Part shown: positions 13,013 through 25,000 of the stretch, piece after piece
How positions within the stretch are numbered: the first letter of the stretch is position 1
Layout: every line of letters begins with the position of its first letter
Assembly (NCBI GenBank): GCA_963575745.1
Contig: CAUYUJ010015949.1
Location: 769,510 to 833,509 of the forward strand
Direction: 5' to 3'
From: Prorocentrum cordatum
Lineage: Eukaryota; Sar; Dinophyceae; Prorocentrales; Prorocentraceae
Length of the DNA: 64,000 bases
The notes under the pieces: generated by a model
The model's input: only the letters and a program-made list of their open reading frames with translations
What the model was told of the DNA's origin: nothing
The model's database searches: none
Made by a program: the position numbers and the translations under genes

Positions 13013-16000
13013 CTGCTGTTGACGATGATAATGATGCTGCTTCTGTGGAGAAGATGCTGATGAGGAGGAGGAGGGATGAGGGAGAAACGAGAACGAGGAG
13101 GAATAGGCGGAGGGCTGTCCCCTCCTCGCCTGCTAAGTCCTACCCTCCTGTCCCGGGCTGCCCTGGTCGCTCCCGTTTGGATGTTGACGTCTAGAATCGC
13201 CCCAAATACGAAGCGACCGCACTGCTTCCCATGCCTTCGCTGTAGATTCTTGTAGCTCGGACGCCCAAGTCAAAGGCCTGGGAAGTGCGTGTGTTCCTCC
13301 AACTACTTCGAGATCCCGGAATTGGAGGAATATTTTGTCTGGCAGATGCCTTGAACAGAAGGGTGTGGCGGTTGATGTGGATTATCATCTTCCCATCTCC
13401 GTGTAACCAGATATTTTGATTCAGCCACCCAGTGGTGCTGCAGCCTTGGTGTGGATTCCAGTGCGGATCTGCACTTTCATTCTGTGGCATAGGCGCTGCT
13501 GCCAAAAAATAGGCGGAGACGGGGCGGAGGAGTCTTGCGAGGTCTCTCGAGACTTTGTCGACCGTTTGGAGGGGCTTTCTGACGGTCCCGGCGGCCTCTT
13601 GAAGCGTTTTGGGTGTGTATTAGGGCTTCTTGGGGGCTTCTCTGGATTCTCTTGGGGACCCCCTGGGAGTACCTCGGGGGCATATCGGGAGTTTGTTGGC
13701 GCCTCCTGGGCGCCTTTTAGCGCCCTCTTGGGGCACTCTTGAGAGCCTCGGGGGCCATCTTGAGGCCATCTTGGAGGTGATCGATCAAAGAAGGGAGAGG
13801 TTCCAATTAGCACCCCCCGCCAACATGTGCCCAAACCAATGTAAAATCAATGATGTCGGCTTTCCCGCCGAAGCCAAACAAGACCCTCGCACACCTCGCG
13901 AAACCCCCAGTCCAGGGGGAGGGGGTAGGGGGAGGGGCAAACCCCTCCACGAAGTGAAGAGGGAACATGAAAGAGGGAACGCTGTAAACCACTCACGCAG
14001 AGGGTTGATGGGATTCTGTTATGCCAATTTTTTATGTTTAGAAAAGGTGCTGATATTCTGCGCTTCCCAGATGCGGTCGGTGCAGATGTGGTCGGAGGAT
14101 CGAGCCGCATCGCCGATGCATCGGTGATGCGGTTCGATGTGGAGACCGATCTTATCCACGCCGACCGCGCCGATGCATCGCTGACGTCGTCGACGCATCG
14201 CTGATGCATCGCCGATGCATCGGCGATGCGGCGTGATCCTCCGACCCCATCTAATTTTCCCACTCCATCAAGGGGGCTTCTATGTACGTTTAGACAGGAG
14301 AGGGTTCAGCAAGGACTGGTACCATCCCCAGAAAAATTATAAAGTGAGATCTTCCCGAAGCCTTCCGAAAACCCTCCCCGAAAGGTTCCGGGATGATTTT
14401 CGGAGGGTTCCGGGAGGGTCTCAAAACGGGTTCAGTCGTTTTGGGGTTTATTTCCCACCTGGGGAACCCAGAGTGTTTTAACGACACGCGTCGCCCCGCA
14501 GTTGCGGATGCGTCGTGGGTGATTCGTGGGTGGGTCGCGGGGTGGGACGCCGCCGACGACGACGACGACGATCATAATTTTAAGATTGTTCGCGCTTTTT
14601 TGCTCGCGCATCAACCAAAGCGTATATCCCGAAACCTCGATACCCGCCCTCTCCGTTTCCAATCGTATCCCTTTTGGCGCACATCTTCCTTACCTGCGAC
14701 GTGTAGTTGCCGCAGCCCCTAAAGCAGGACGAAGAGGAAGACAGAAAAAACACACAATACAGTGCAGCGGTGAGGAGAAGAGTGAAGGGAAGAGGGAGAG
14801 AAAGAGGGAACACCAGAGAGACTAGCATGAGGAGGATTACGAAGAGAAAGCATCTCAATAAGACGGGCGGGTCGGGCGGGCGGGCCCAGACGGCCGGGTC
14901 GAGCAGGCGGGTCGGTGAAGAGTCAGCTTGGCATGAACAGCGAGGAAGTATTCAGCAACAGTGCGATTCCCAAGTAAATCGTGAGGAGGCCCAGATCGAG
15001 AGTGTGATTAATGAGTGGCGAGGGCGCTGAGTTTGAATAAATTGCAGGGAAGTGCAAAGCGAGAGCGCGATTCTTATGTAAAGTGTAAGAAAGTCTCGCG
15101 CGAGAGCGCATTTCTCCAATTAGTTGTTGGGAAGTATCAGGCGGGAGCCGAACAGTTCGTTCCGAGAATAATTGATGTTGATCCTCCCCTTCCGGTTCAC
15201 TTTCAGAGTTTTTGGGTTGAAGTGTTGTTCCCGGTGTTCGCACTTATTTTTTAATGAGGGACCAATGTGAGTAGCCTCGGACTATGTAGTTGGCCCCTGG
15301 ATTGGAATTTGGTCACTCTTCCGAGCGCCCTCGGCATTTTTGTTGACCGCTTTGCATGCCGGGCACTTGACGAGCTAAAAACGAGAAACGAGCGTTACGT
15401 TTATGGTTGCGTTTTGATGTATGTTTCTTAGCGATTTCAGGCCCGTCGCTGTGGATATCATTTGTTTTAGCGACGTTTGCTCACTTGCTAAATGTTCTGA
15501 TGTTTCAACCTGCTTTAGCCTTGATCACCAAAAATAATTTCGAGCACCAAGAGTTGTCCGAAACTGGAGGGTTTTCTCGTTGCGGGGCCCTGGGAGGCGA
15601 TGTTTGTCCGACACTCTTTCGACACTTGTCTGGGTGCTCGCAATTATTTCTGGGATGTAGTCTTTCAGTTTGTGGACGACGATCAATTGAGAGGAAGCAT
15701 GTCGCCAAATAATTTCCAGATGTCCAAAGCATGTTTCAAACATGTCTTAAACACGTAAAAGACATGCTTTAAACATTTCGAGGGCATGCTTCAAACATGT
15801 TAAGCACACCTTTAATTCAATGATAGGATTGTTAGGGTGTGTCCATTGTCATGGCATCCACGACCTCAAGTACGCGATGGGAACAACACAAGTCAGAGGC
15901 TGCTCCTGGTCGTCATCGCCGTCTTCGCTCGCGCTCGCCCGTCCCTGCCGCCTCCCGCTCCCCCCCCGCTCCGCACGCGGAGAGCCGGGGGTAAACACGC

Positions 16001-19000
16001 AAAACGAAAAACACGCCCTCACACCTGTCTAACATCAGCGCGGAGAGGAGGAGGAGGAGGAGGAGGAGGAGGAGGAGGAGGAGGAGGAGGAGGAGGAGGA
16101 GGAGGAGGAGGAGGAGGAGGAGGAGGAGGGGGAGAGGGAGGGGGAGGAGGAGCAGGAGGAGGAGGAAGGAGGAGGAGGAGGAGGAGGAGGAGGAGGAGGA
16201 GGAGGGGGGGGACCCAGAGGCCCCGCGACCAGCTGTGCGTGATCCATTGTGTAGCAGCAGCGTTGTGCATGATGTGTGCTCTGTAATGTTTCGGCTTAGG
16301 CGCTTTGACCAGTTTTAGCTACATATCAAAAGCATCGAGCGATATCAGCGATATCCGCCACGTCAGTGGCAGCGGAGCGGTTCACCCGCGGCTGTGCCGG
16401 CGGCGCCGGCACTGTTGGCCTCAGCGAGGCCCTGGCTGCTGCGCGGCCATCTGCAGCGCAGAACATCACCTTCGAGAATTTCTTGGCGAGTTTGATGCTT
16501 GGATTTGTCTTGTGGTTGTTTCTGTATCTCGTTGGAGGCCCGACGACGCTAGCAGAGATGATTTCCAGCCAAGATGATGACAAGTATCAAGGAGCAGACG
16601 CCTACGTTCCACACTGGGACGGCAATCCCGCTTCCTGGCACACGTACAAGGACGAGGTCAGGATCTGGACGCTTGGACTGAACTTGGATGTGCCATATTC
16701 GCTCGCAGCTCGGATGATCCGCAAGCTCAAGGGTGCAGCGAGACGGAAGGCCCTCACGCTCACGAATGAACAGTTGCAGCCTTTCCGTGGAGTACCTGAG
16801 CGACGCAACGATGAAGGTCTGGTCACACGCGAAGGAGTTCCCCCGGACCTCGAGCGGGGCATCCGCAACCTGATGGAGATTTTGGAGACGTTGTGCCCGC
16901 CGAAGGTTAGCAGGAAGGGCGAGACGATGGCGGACTTCTTCGAGACAATGAAGTACCAGCGTCGGTTGGGCACGAGGATTTCTGATTACATCACGGTGTT
17001 CGACCAGGGAGTGACTCGGCTCATAGACGATGGAGTTGATTTTTCGGACGACTCTGACATTTTGGGCTATTTCTTCATGAGGCGACTCAATACTACAAAG
17101 GAGCAGCGTGAGAGATTGATTGCGGCATTACCGAGCGAGACTTTCCAGCTTCGAGAGGTTCAGGCCACAGCGATGCGGATTTTCCAGGATATACACTTGA
17201 CAGAAAGAAGCCTGCCTCGACGACCCGACCCCAAGCGGCCACCTCACAAGGGAGCTCGACCTCCGGTGAAGCAGGTGAATGTCACCGAGATCGAGGAGGA
17301 CGAGGACTACGACGACGAGGAACCCGACGGGGACGGCGTCGAGGAGCTGGTTCAGCGCGAGCTCGAGGCCCTCGCCATGGAGCTCAACGAGGTGAACGAG
17401 GACGACCTTGATCAGGAGCAGCTGGACGCGGTCGAGAAGGCGGCGGTGCAGCTCACGGAGTTGCCGGAGGCCCTGGCGACGGTGCGCAACGCGACGAGCA
17501 GCATCAAGAGGGGCGGCGGCTCCTCCGGCTCTGGAGGCGCCGCGGTGGCTCCAAGAGGACGCAACGGCGGACGCGGCCGCGGTGGAGGCCGGAAGCCCGG
17601 CCGCGGAGGCAAGTTCCAGCCGATCAAGGACACGCTCGACGGCAGGAAGAAGAAATCACAGTGTAGGGCCTGCTACCAGTGGGGCCACTGGTCGGGAGAC
17701 CCAGAGTGCCCAGGCCCGCCGCAGGAGGTCTCCGCAGTGACGAACGAGACGCAGCTCGACGACGACGAGATCGAGGTCCTTGCGGTGGAGATGTCGGCGC
17801 CCCTCGCCGTGCCCCAGACGGTGATCGCCCCGGCGGGCGCCATGTGCAGGAAGGGCGCGGTCGACTCGGCGTGCGCGAGGAGTGTGATGGGCACGCCCTG
17901 GTGGGACGACTACTACGGCTACCTGAAGGCTATCGGCCTGGACAAGGAGGTGACCTTCGAGAACGTCACGGAGACTTTCAAGTTCGGAGATGGTGGCACG
18001 GCGGATTCGGCAACAAGAGTGAGGTTCCCGGTTGCGGCGGCCAAGGTTCCACACTTCATTAAGGCCTACCTGTTGGACATCCCAGGCCTCAGCCTACTCC
18101 TTAGACGAGATTACCTGGAGTCAGTACACGCCGAGATCAAGACATCACCGCCGAGAAGGATCACTATTGGACCACATCGAGCAGAGCTTTCACAGGACAA
18201 GGCCACTGGGCACTACATGTTGGATTTGAACCCAGATGCCTACCATGTGCTGCGCAGCCATTCCAAGACCAAGAGCGAGTTGGACGAACTTCCCCGAAGG
18301 CTTCGACCGAGGACGAGTGGCAAGTTGGCTTCAAAGATCACGGCACTCATATGTGGAGCTTCGGCGGTTACCGCGACCGGAGGCCAGACGTGCAACGTAG
18401 AGGTGGTGAAGGACTTCGTGAGTATCAACGAGGTTCAGAGTATGAAGAACGTGACCTTTCCCACGAGTGCGGAAGTTCAGGACACGACAGTTGAGACGAT
18501 TTGTGGAAATGAGTGCTACGTATGTGCGAGACCGACGAGTTTCACTTGTCCTTGTGGGTTGCATTCCTGCTCTGGTTGCGTGCGAGATGGATTTTGCCCT
18601 GGCTGTAAGTACGACGTGGACATGGTGGGCTTTGTGGACGGCGATTTCTCCAACAGCGTTCAGAATGGCACTTGGAAGTTTATGAAGCGTGGCCAGCACA
18701 AGCAGAATCTTTCGGGGATCACTAAGGCGAAGACGCTGCACGACCACAACGTGATCCCGAACCGCGTGAGGAAGTTGATCCAGCTCGAGCAAGCAGATGA
18801 AGTTCATGGACAGGCAGTTGCAGCTATGCGACGGGGACGCCCAAGGAACTACAGCCTGTTCGAGTTGGCATGCGAGCCCAATAGCAAGCTGGGGAACGAG
18901 TTCAACAAGGCCGGACGGACAGATAAGGCTTTCAGAGTTCATCTACCCAAATGCGACCTACGCAAGAAGGGTACTGTCGAAGGGTTGTTGGTGAAGATCA

Positions 19001-22000
19001 AGCGCGAGAAGAAGAATGGCAACCTACCGGTTATTTGGATCAGTATCCCCTGCACTCCGTGGTGTACATACCAGCGACTTTGGAATTCAAGGACGCTGGC
19101 ACAGCGATTTCGACTAGAGTTAAAACGTCAGGAGAACAGAAAGATACTTCGTAATGTACTTTGGCTTCTTCGAGAATTACGCCCACTTTCGATACCTACA
19201 GGCTTCGAGCTACCCTTCCAGAGCGACATTTGGAATGGGAAGTTCAAGCCGAAGGAGTTGAGCCAGATCGAGGAGATCCTCAACTTGCAGACGAAGTTCG
19301 ACGGGTGCCAGTACGGGACCAAGACCAGGAAGGGCGAGCCTATTCGTAAGAGGTTCAAGGTACTGACGAACCACCAGCCGGTGGTCAACAAGCTCTACAA
19401 GAAATGCGACGGGAAGCACGTGCACGCGAAGGTGTTCGGCGGCAGAGAGCTCATGGAGACCGGGAGGTACACGCTGGCGCTGGTGAAGGACATCGCCGCT
19501 GGACTACGAGCTCCCCGCCAGGGACACGATGTGCTGCCCGTGGCCTACGACAAGGAGATCACAGCTCGCGCCAAGGAGGTCCTCGACAAGATGGACCCGC
19601 AGGAGCGCGTGCAGTTGGAGCGCGTGGTCAAGCTGGTGCATACCAACACCGGCCACCCGACCAACGCCAGCCTGGCCAGGGCCATCCGCCTGCAAGGTGG
19701 ATCAGCCGAGGCGATCGCGGCTGCCGAGGCTCTTCAGTGTCCGGACTGTGCGAGGCGGAGGCCGCCCGACATCTCGACGCCGGCCGATTTGAGGTCAAGT
19801 TTCGTGAGTTCGGCGACGGGGTGGCCGCCGACCTGATGATGTTAGCCGACGTCAAAGGCCACCAGGCCCAGTTGCAGAGCAACGTCGGCATGGCCACCCA
19901 CTTCCAGCTGGTGGCACCGCAGACCGACAAGAAGCCGATCACTTCGTGGACGACGCTACTCACGAGGTGGATGGGCTGGGCTGGCCCTCCTCAGGCCAGC
20001 ATCGCCGACCTCGGCGGCGAGTTCGAGAGGGAGTTCCGCGGCGAGCTCGAGGGCATGGGCTGCGAGCTGATCGCCACGGCGGCGCTGAGCCCCACGCAGA
20101 ACAGCGTCTGCGAGAGGCACGGCGGCGAGTGGAAGTACATCGCCAAGGCCATCATCGACGAGTACCAGATCGATTTCACGGTCCCAGGCGTGCTGGAGTG
20201 GCTTTGCACCGTGGTCAACTGGGCCAAGAACAGCAAGATTGGCCCCTCAGGATTCAGCCCGGCGCAGTGGGTGCTTGGCCGTGGCTACAGGCTGCCCTAC
20301 GGCATCCTGTCAAACCACGCGAGGCTGTCTCTCCACCAGCGGGCCAGGGACGACCAGACGTTCCAGCAGCGCATCGGCATGCTGGCGGCGGCGCAGCGTG
20401 CAGCCCAGGCGGTCGAGTACGATCGCCGGCTCTCGGAGGCCTTCCTGGCCAAGAGCCGAGGGAAGTCAGCGAGGCCATCGAGCCTCAATTTCAGCATCGG
20501 CGACCAGGTCTTCTACTGGCGTGGTCTCAACAAGGCCAAGACAATGTGGAATTTCAAGTGGCACGGTCCTGGAGTTGTTATCGGCTACGAGGGCAACAAC
20601 GTGTGGGTTTCGCACCGCAACGCCACCCTCAAGTGTTCGCCGAAGCACCTCCGACCGGCCATGCCCGAGGAGTGCGTGCCCTGGAACGAGATCTTCGATG
20701 CTCTGGCCCACAACCTGGAGCCCGAGTTTGAGGAGGACACGCCGTATATGGAGGCACCGCCTGGTACGGAGACCGACTACTACGACATGACCGTCGACGA
20801 GGAGGAGCTTCCCGGACCGACCAACACACATCCAACCTCGGGAAGACGCTCTACGGGGAAAAGTCGCGGTCGGTTCGGCTACCGACCTGAGGGCTCGGCC
20901 GAGGAGGAGACCCCAGGACCCCCTCCTGATTTTGATGCCGCTGCGGGTCCTGACGAATCAGCCGAGCCAGATGCCAAACGAGTTCGATTTCATAATGACC
21001 AAGATCAAGAGCCGGAAATGCCACAAGTACCTCAACGGGAAGCGGCGCCACCCCATCAAGAAGCCGACCCAGAGCCGGAGACGCCCTACTTCGACCAGGA
21101 GTCGCCCATGGACGCGCACAATCAGCAGGTTCCCGAGGACGAGATGGATGAGGAGACGCCCTACATGGAGCCGCCAGGAGCCGACATCGAGGAGGAGACG
21201 CCCTACATGGAGGAGCAGGCCTCGGAGCAGGAGCCACAGACCGCGGAGGAGACGCCGTACCAGGCACCGGCCGCGGAGGAGCCCCGACCTGCACCACCTG
21301 GGCACGCTGTGCGACGGACAAGGTACAACCCGCTCGACGACCTGCCCGTCAGCATCCGCAGGAACCTCGAGTCCAGGAGGATGGCGGCACAGTACGACCC
21401 ACTTGACGACGTACCGAGGGTGATTCGGCAGGAGCTTCGACAGCAGCAGGACGCCAAGAAGCACAGGGTCAACGAGCACATGATTATGGAGCTCTCACTC
21501 AAGGAGGCGGCCGATTTAGATTTCTCGACTCCATGCCCGACCAGGTTTAAGCGCGTCGATCTTGTGGGCAACTCGAGGAGCAAGGAGCTGACGTTCAAGA
21601 ACCTCACGGGCGCCAACCAGGTCAAGATGCGTAAGGCTATGGCGTCAGAATGGGACAAGTGGCTGGCATTTCATGCAGTACGATTTTGTTCCAAGGAGGA
21701 GCTGGACGAGCTCATGCGCGAGAGGCCGAAGCTCAAGATCGTTGGTACCCGCTGGGTGCTGACCGAGAAGGACGTCGACAACTTCAAGGCGAGGCTCGTT
21801 GTTCAAGGTTGCCAAGAGAACGACCTCGGCATCCGTACAGACGCCCCGACTGGCAGTCGGGACGCCTTCTGGCTTACGGCCGGGTTCGCTGCCCAGCCGG
21901 GCTGGGACGGGGCTTTCTTCGACGCGAAGAGTGCCTACCTGCAGGCCGAGGGGATCGATCGCGTGTTGATGATCAAGATGCCGCTGGAGAATCCCCCTCC

Positions 22001-25000
22001 AGGTACCAAGCCAGGCCAGGTTTTCTTTGCGACGGGCAGTATTTACGGCACTAAGGATGCTGGCAGGGCCTGGTATTTGTATCTGAAGTCTGTGCTTAAG
22101 GAGTTCCAGATACACGAGAGCAAGCTGGAAAGAGGTTGGTATTACCTGGCACACAAGGGCGAGATCGTCATGGTCATTCACTCGAACGTGGACGACATGT
22201 TTTTCGCTTGGAAGCGCTCGAACGCCTACGTCCAGGAGATCATCCCGAAGCTCGAGAAGCGCTTGTACCTTGCCAAGAAGACTGGAGACGTGGACTACCT
22301 GGGCACTCGAGTTCAGATGACGCGCGATTTCATCAGCGTGACTCAGGAGAAGGCTATCAAGGCGATCGACGCGATACCTATCCAGCCGAGCCGTCTGAAG
22401 ACCCCGGACGCGGAGGCGACGCCGGAGGAGATCAGCAGTTTCAGGGCGACCAACGGCCAGGTGCAGTGGGTTGCCACGCGCTCGAGACGGGACGCGGCCT
22501 GCAAGCAGAACATGGCCGCCCAGAAGATCAGCAAGCTCAAGGTTAAGGACCTCATCGACATGAACAAGTTGGTCAAGGAGCTGAAGGAGAACTCCACGCT
22601 GGGCATTAGGGTCGTCAGGAATCGGGTCAGGGTCTTGCACGCGCAGCTGCTCTTCTACGGGGACTCCGCATTTGCGAATGCCGAGGGCGAACGCTCGCAG
22701 TGCGGATTGGTTGGAGGTCTCACCCACAAGCCCGAGGAGGTAGCCATTGGGAAATTCAGCGAGATGATACCTCTCACTTGGTGTTCAGGTCGGGTGAAGC
22801 GAGTTGTTCGGAGTACGCTCAGTGCCGAGGCCTACGCCATCAGCGAGGCTTCCGAGTACGCCGACTGGCATCGCCAAGTGCTCACCGAGCTGCGTCTTGC
22901 CTCGGCCCTCAACGGGCCGCCGAAGCTGAAGGATGTGGAGCGCGAGTCGGTAAAGATCCCGATGACGACGCTCGCGGACAGCAAGAACCTGGAGGAGACC
23001 GTGGAGAAGGACGCCGGAGTTGTCGCCGACAAGAGGCTACGTATTGTTGTGAGCATGCTTCGAGAGAGTTTTGGATTGCCTCATTCGGTTTTGCGGTGGA
23101 TTCCCACACATACGATGGTGGCCGATGCTCTCACGAAAATCATGGAGGCTGGTATCCTTATGAGTTTCATGAGCGGCCGCGATTACAAGTTTACTGCGCC
23201 GACGCCGAGGGCCAAGAAACTCATCCAGATGCTCACGATGGTCTCTCTTTCAAAGGGCGCCGCTGGATACGAGCATATACCGAAGTACGAGGTCAGTTGC
23301 GCAGAGTTTGCTGTGGACACTTTTGAGTATTCTGAGCAGTGGATATTTTCTTGGATGATGTGGTTTCGAAGTGCTGTGTGTGGAATTGGTTTTACTTTGG
23401 CTCTGTTTCTTATCATTTGGATTTTCATGAGGTTCAAGGGTGTGTTGACGATCACCCGGGACGAGGAGATTCTCGTGCCAGTCGATACCGAGATTGTATC
23501 AGTGAAGCCGAAGACCGGACCCAAGGGCATGAAGGTGAGAGATGTGATGACCATGTCGCAGACGACTTATGTCAGGAGCCACAGGCATGTGGCGGTGAAC
23601 AATTATGAGGGAGATGTATTCACTGGGACAACCTACACACGTAAGTGACAATATCGAGGACTACGGGCCCTCCTTTCGAGCTCCCCGCTGAGCCCAAGGA
23701 GGTACTTCGCACTACGAGCCCCCTTTTGAGCTCCCCGCTGAGCCCAAGGGGGCACTCCGCGTGAGGCTCGACCTGGGTTGAGGTCCGAGCCGGTGACACT
23801 GCCGCGGCCACTTGGGCCTGCGGGACTTGTCCGCCACTGGGGCGGAGTGCAAAGACGATTTCCCCCTCCATCCTCGATCCTTCTCTCTTGAATTCACGAT
23901 CGTTTTATGCTAGCAGGTTGTTTCACGTAAGAGTTGTTTCACTAAAGCCACTGGAGCAAGCCAGCAAAACCTGTTTAGAGCCCCGGGCCGACATATGACA
24001 GAGGCACGTTTAGACCGTCAGCGACGGACCGTTTCCTTTTAGATTTAAACAGCGTTTAGATCAGCAGAAATGTACAGCGTACATTTGGAGGAGTGTGCGT
24101 GATCCATTGTGTAGCAGCAGCGTTGTGCATGATGTGTGCTCTGTAATGTTTCGGCTTAGGCGCTTTGACCAGTTTTTAGCTACATATCAAAAGCATCGAG
24201 CGATATCAGCGATATCCGCCACGTCACCAGCCAGCAGCGACGACCAGAGAAGAGCAAAAAGGTTATGATAAACGAAACACACAGGGTTGGGCGCAAGGAG
24301 AAGAAACTAAGGACGTGGTAGACGGCTTTGTTAAACAGCGCAATCCACTGGTCTGAAAACGCTGATAAAGAGGAACTCAAAACGCCAACAGATGCGCAGG
24401 TGCTGTGTTGTTGTTTCGTGTGTTTGGGTTTCTTGTTGGGACCTGACAGCGCTTACAAAAGCAATCCAACACGCAGAGTTGAAAACTGCATTACTTGACG
24501 GCGTTTACAGCAACGGCTCCCGCCTGGTAATTCTTTACAAATTATTGAGCAACCATCGCGCTCTCGCGCGGGACCCCCCCGCAATTTACCCAGGAATCGC
24601 GCTCTCGCGTGCGACACCGCGCCGTCGACACTCAAGGCTCACGCTCTCGCCCTGGACTTCCTCACAATGACACTTGGGAATCGCTCTGTCGCTCGAGACC
24701 TCCGCTCGATCCATGCAGGGCTGATGCGTCAGCGACCCGCCCGCTCGACCCAGCCATCTGGGCCCGCCCCGCCCGCCCGACCCGCCCGTTAAAGTCCGCC
24801 CACCCGAGCCGCCCGTGTGTTTATGCCGCTTATGTTATTGTTGTTATCTTCCCTTTGATGATCTCTCTTGTGTTCCATCCTTCTCCTCCCTCGTCCCGTC
24901 CCTCTTCTATTCCTTTCCCTGTCTTAAGGGCTGCGCGAACTACACGTGGCAGATACGGAAGATACACCCCCAGAGGGGGGTACGATCGAAGACGAGGAGA

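Larger units (their letters stand above)
16234..24226 (+). mobile_element. Ty1/copia-type LTR retrotransposon, structurally complete
   Basis: A 7,993-bp element with LTRs at 16234-16365 and 24094-24226, both beginning TG and ending CA, identical except for one extra T in the 3' copy. The 5-bp target duplication CCAGC lies directly outside both LTRs (16229-16233, 24227-24231). Internal order: Gag, zinc knuckle, protease, RING-like finger, methyltransferase-like block, integrase, RT, RNase H, which is the copia order with two additions. Sense orientation relative to the GH3 gene whose intron it occupies. The near-identical LTRs indicate a recent insertion. Confidence 0.95.

Noticed and set aside
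21645-22727. 360-codon minus-strand frame opposite copia RT
   Set aside because: Shadow of ORF2 coding sequence; no similarity in its own right.
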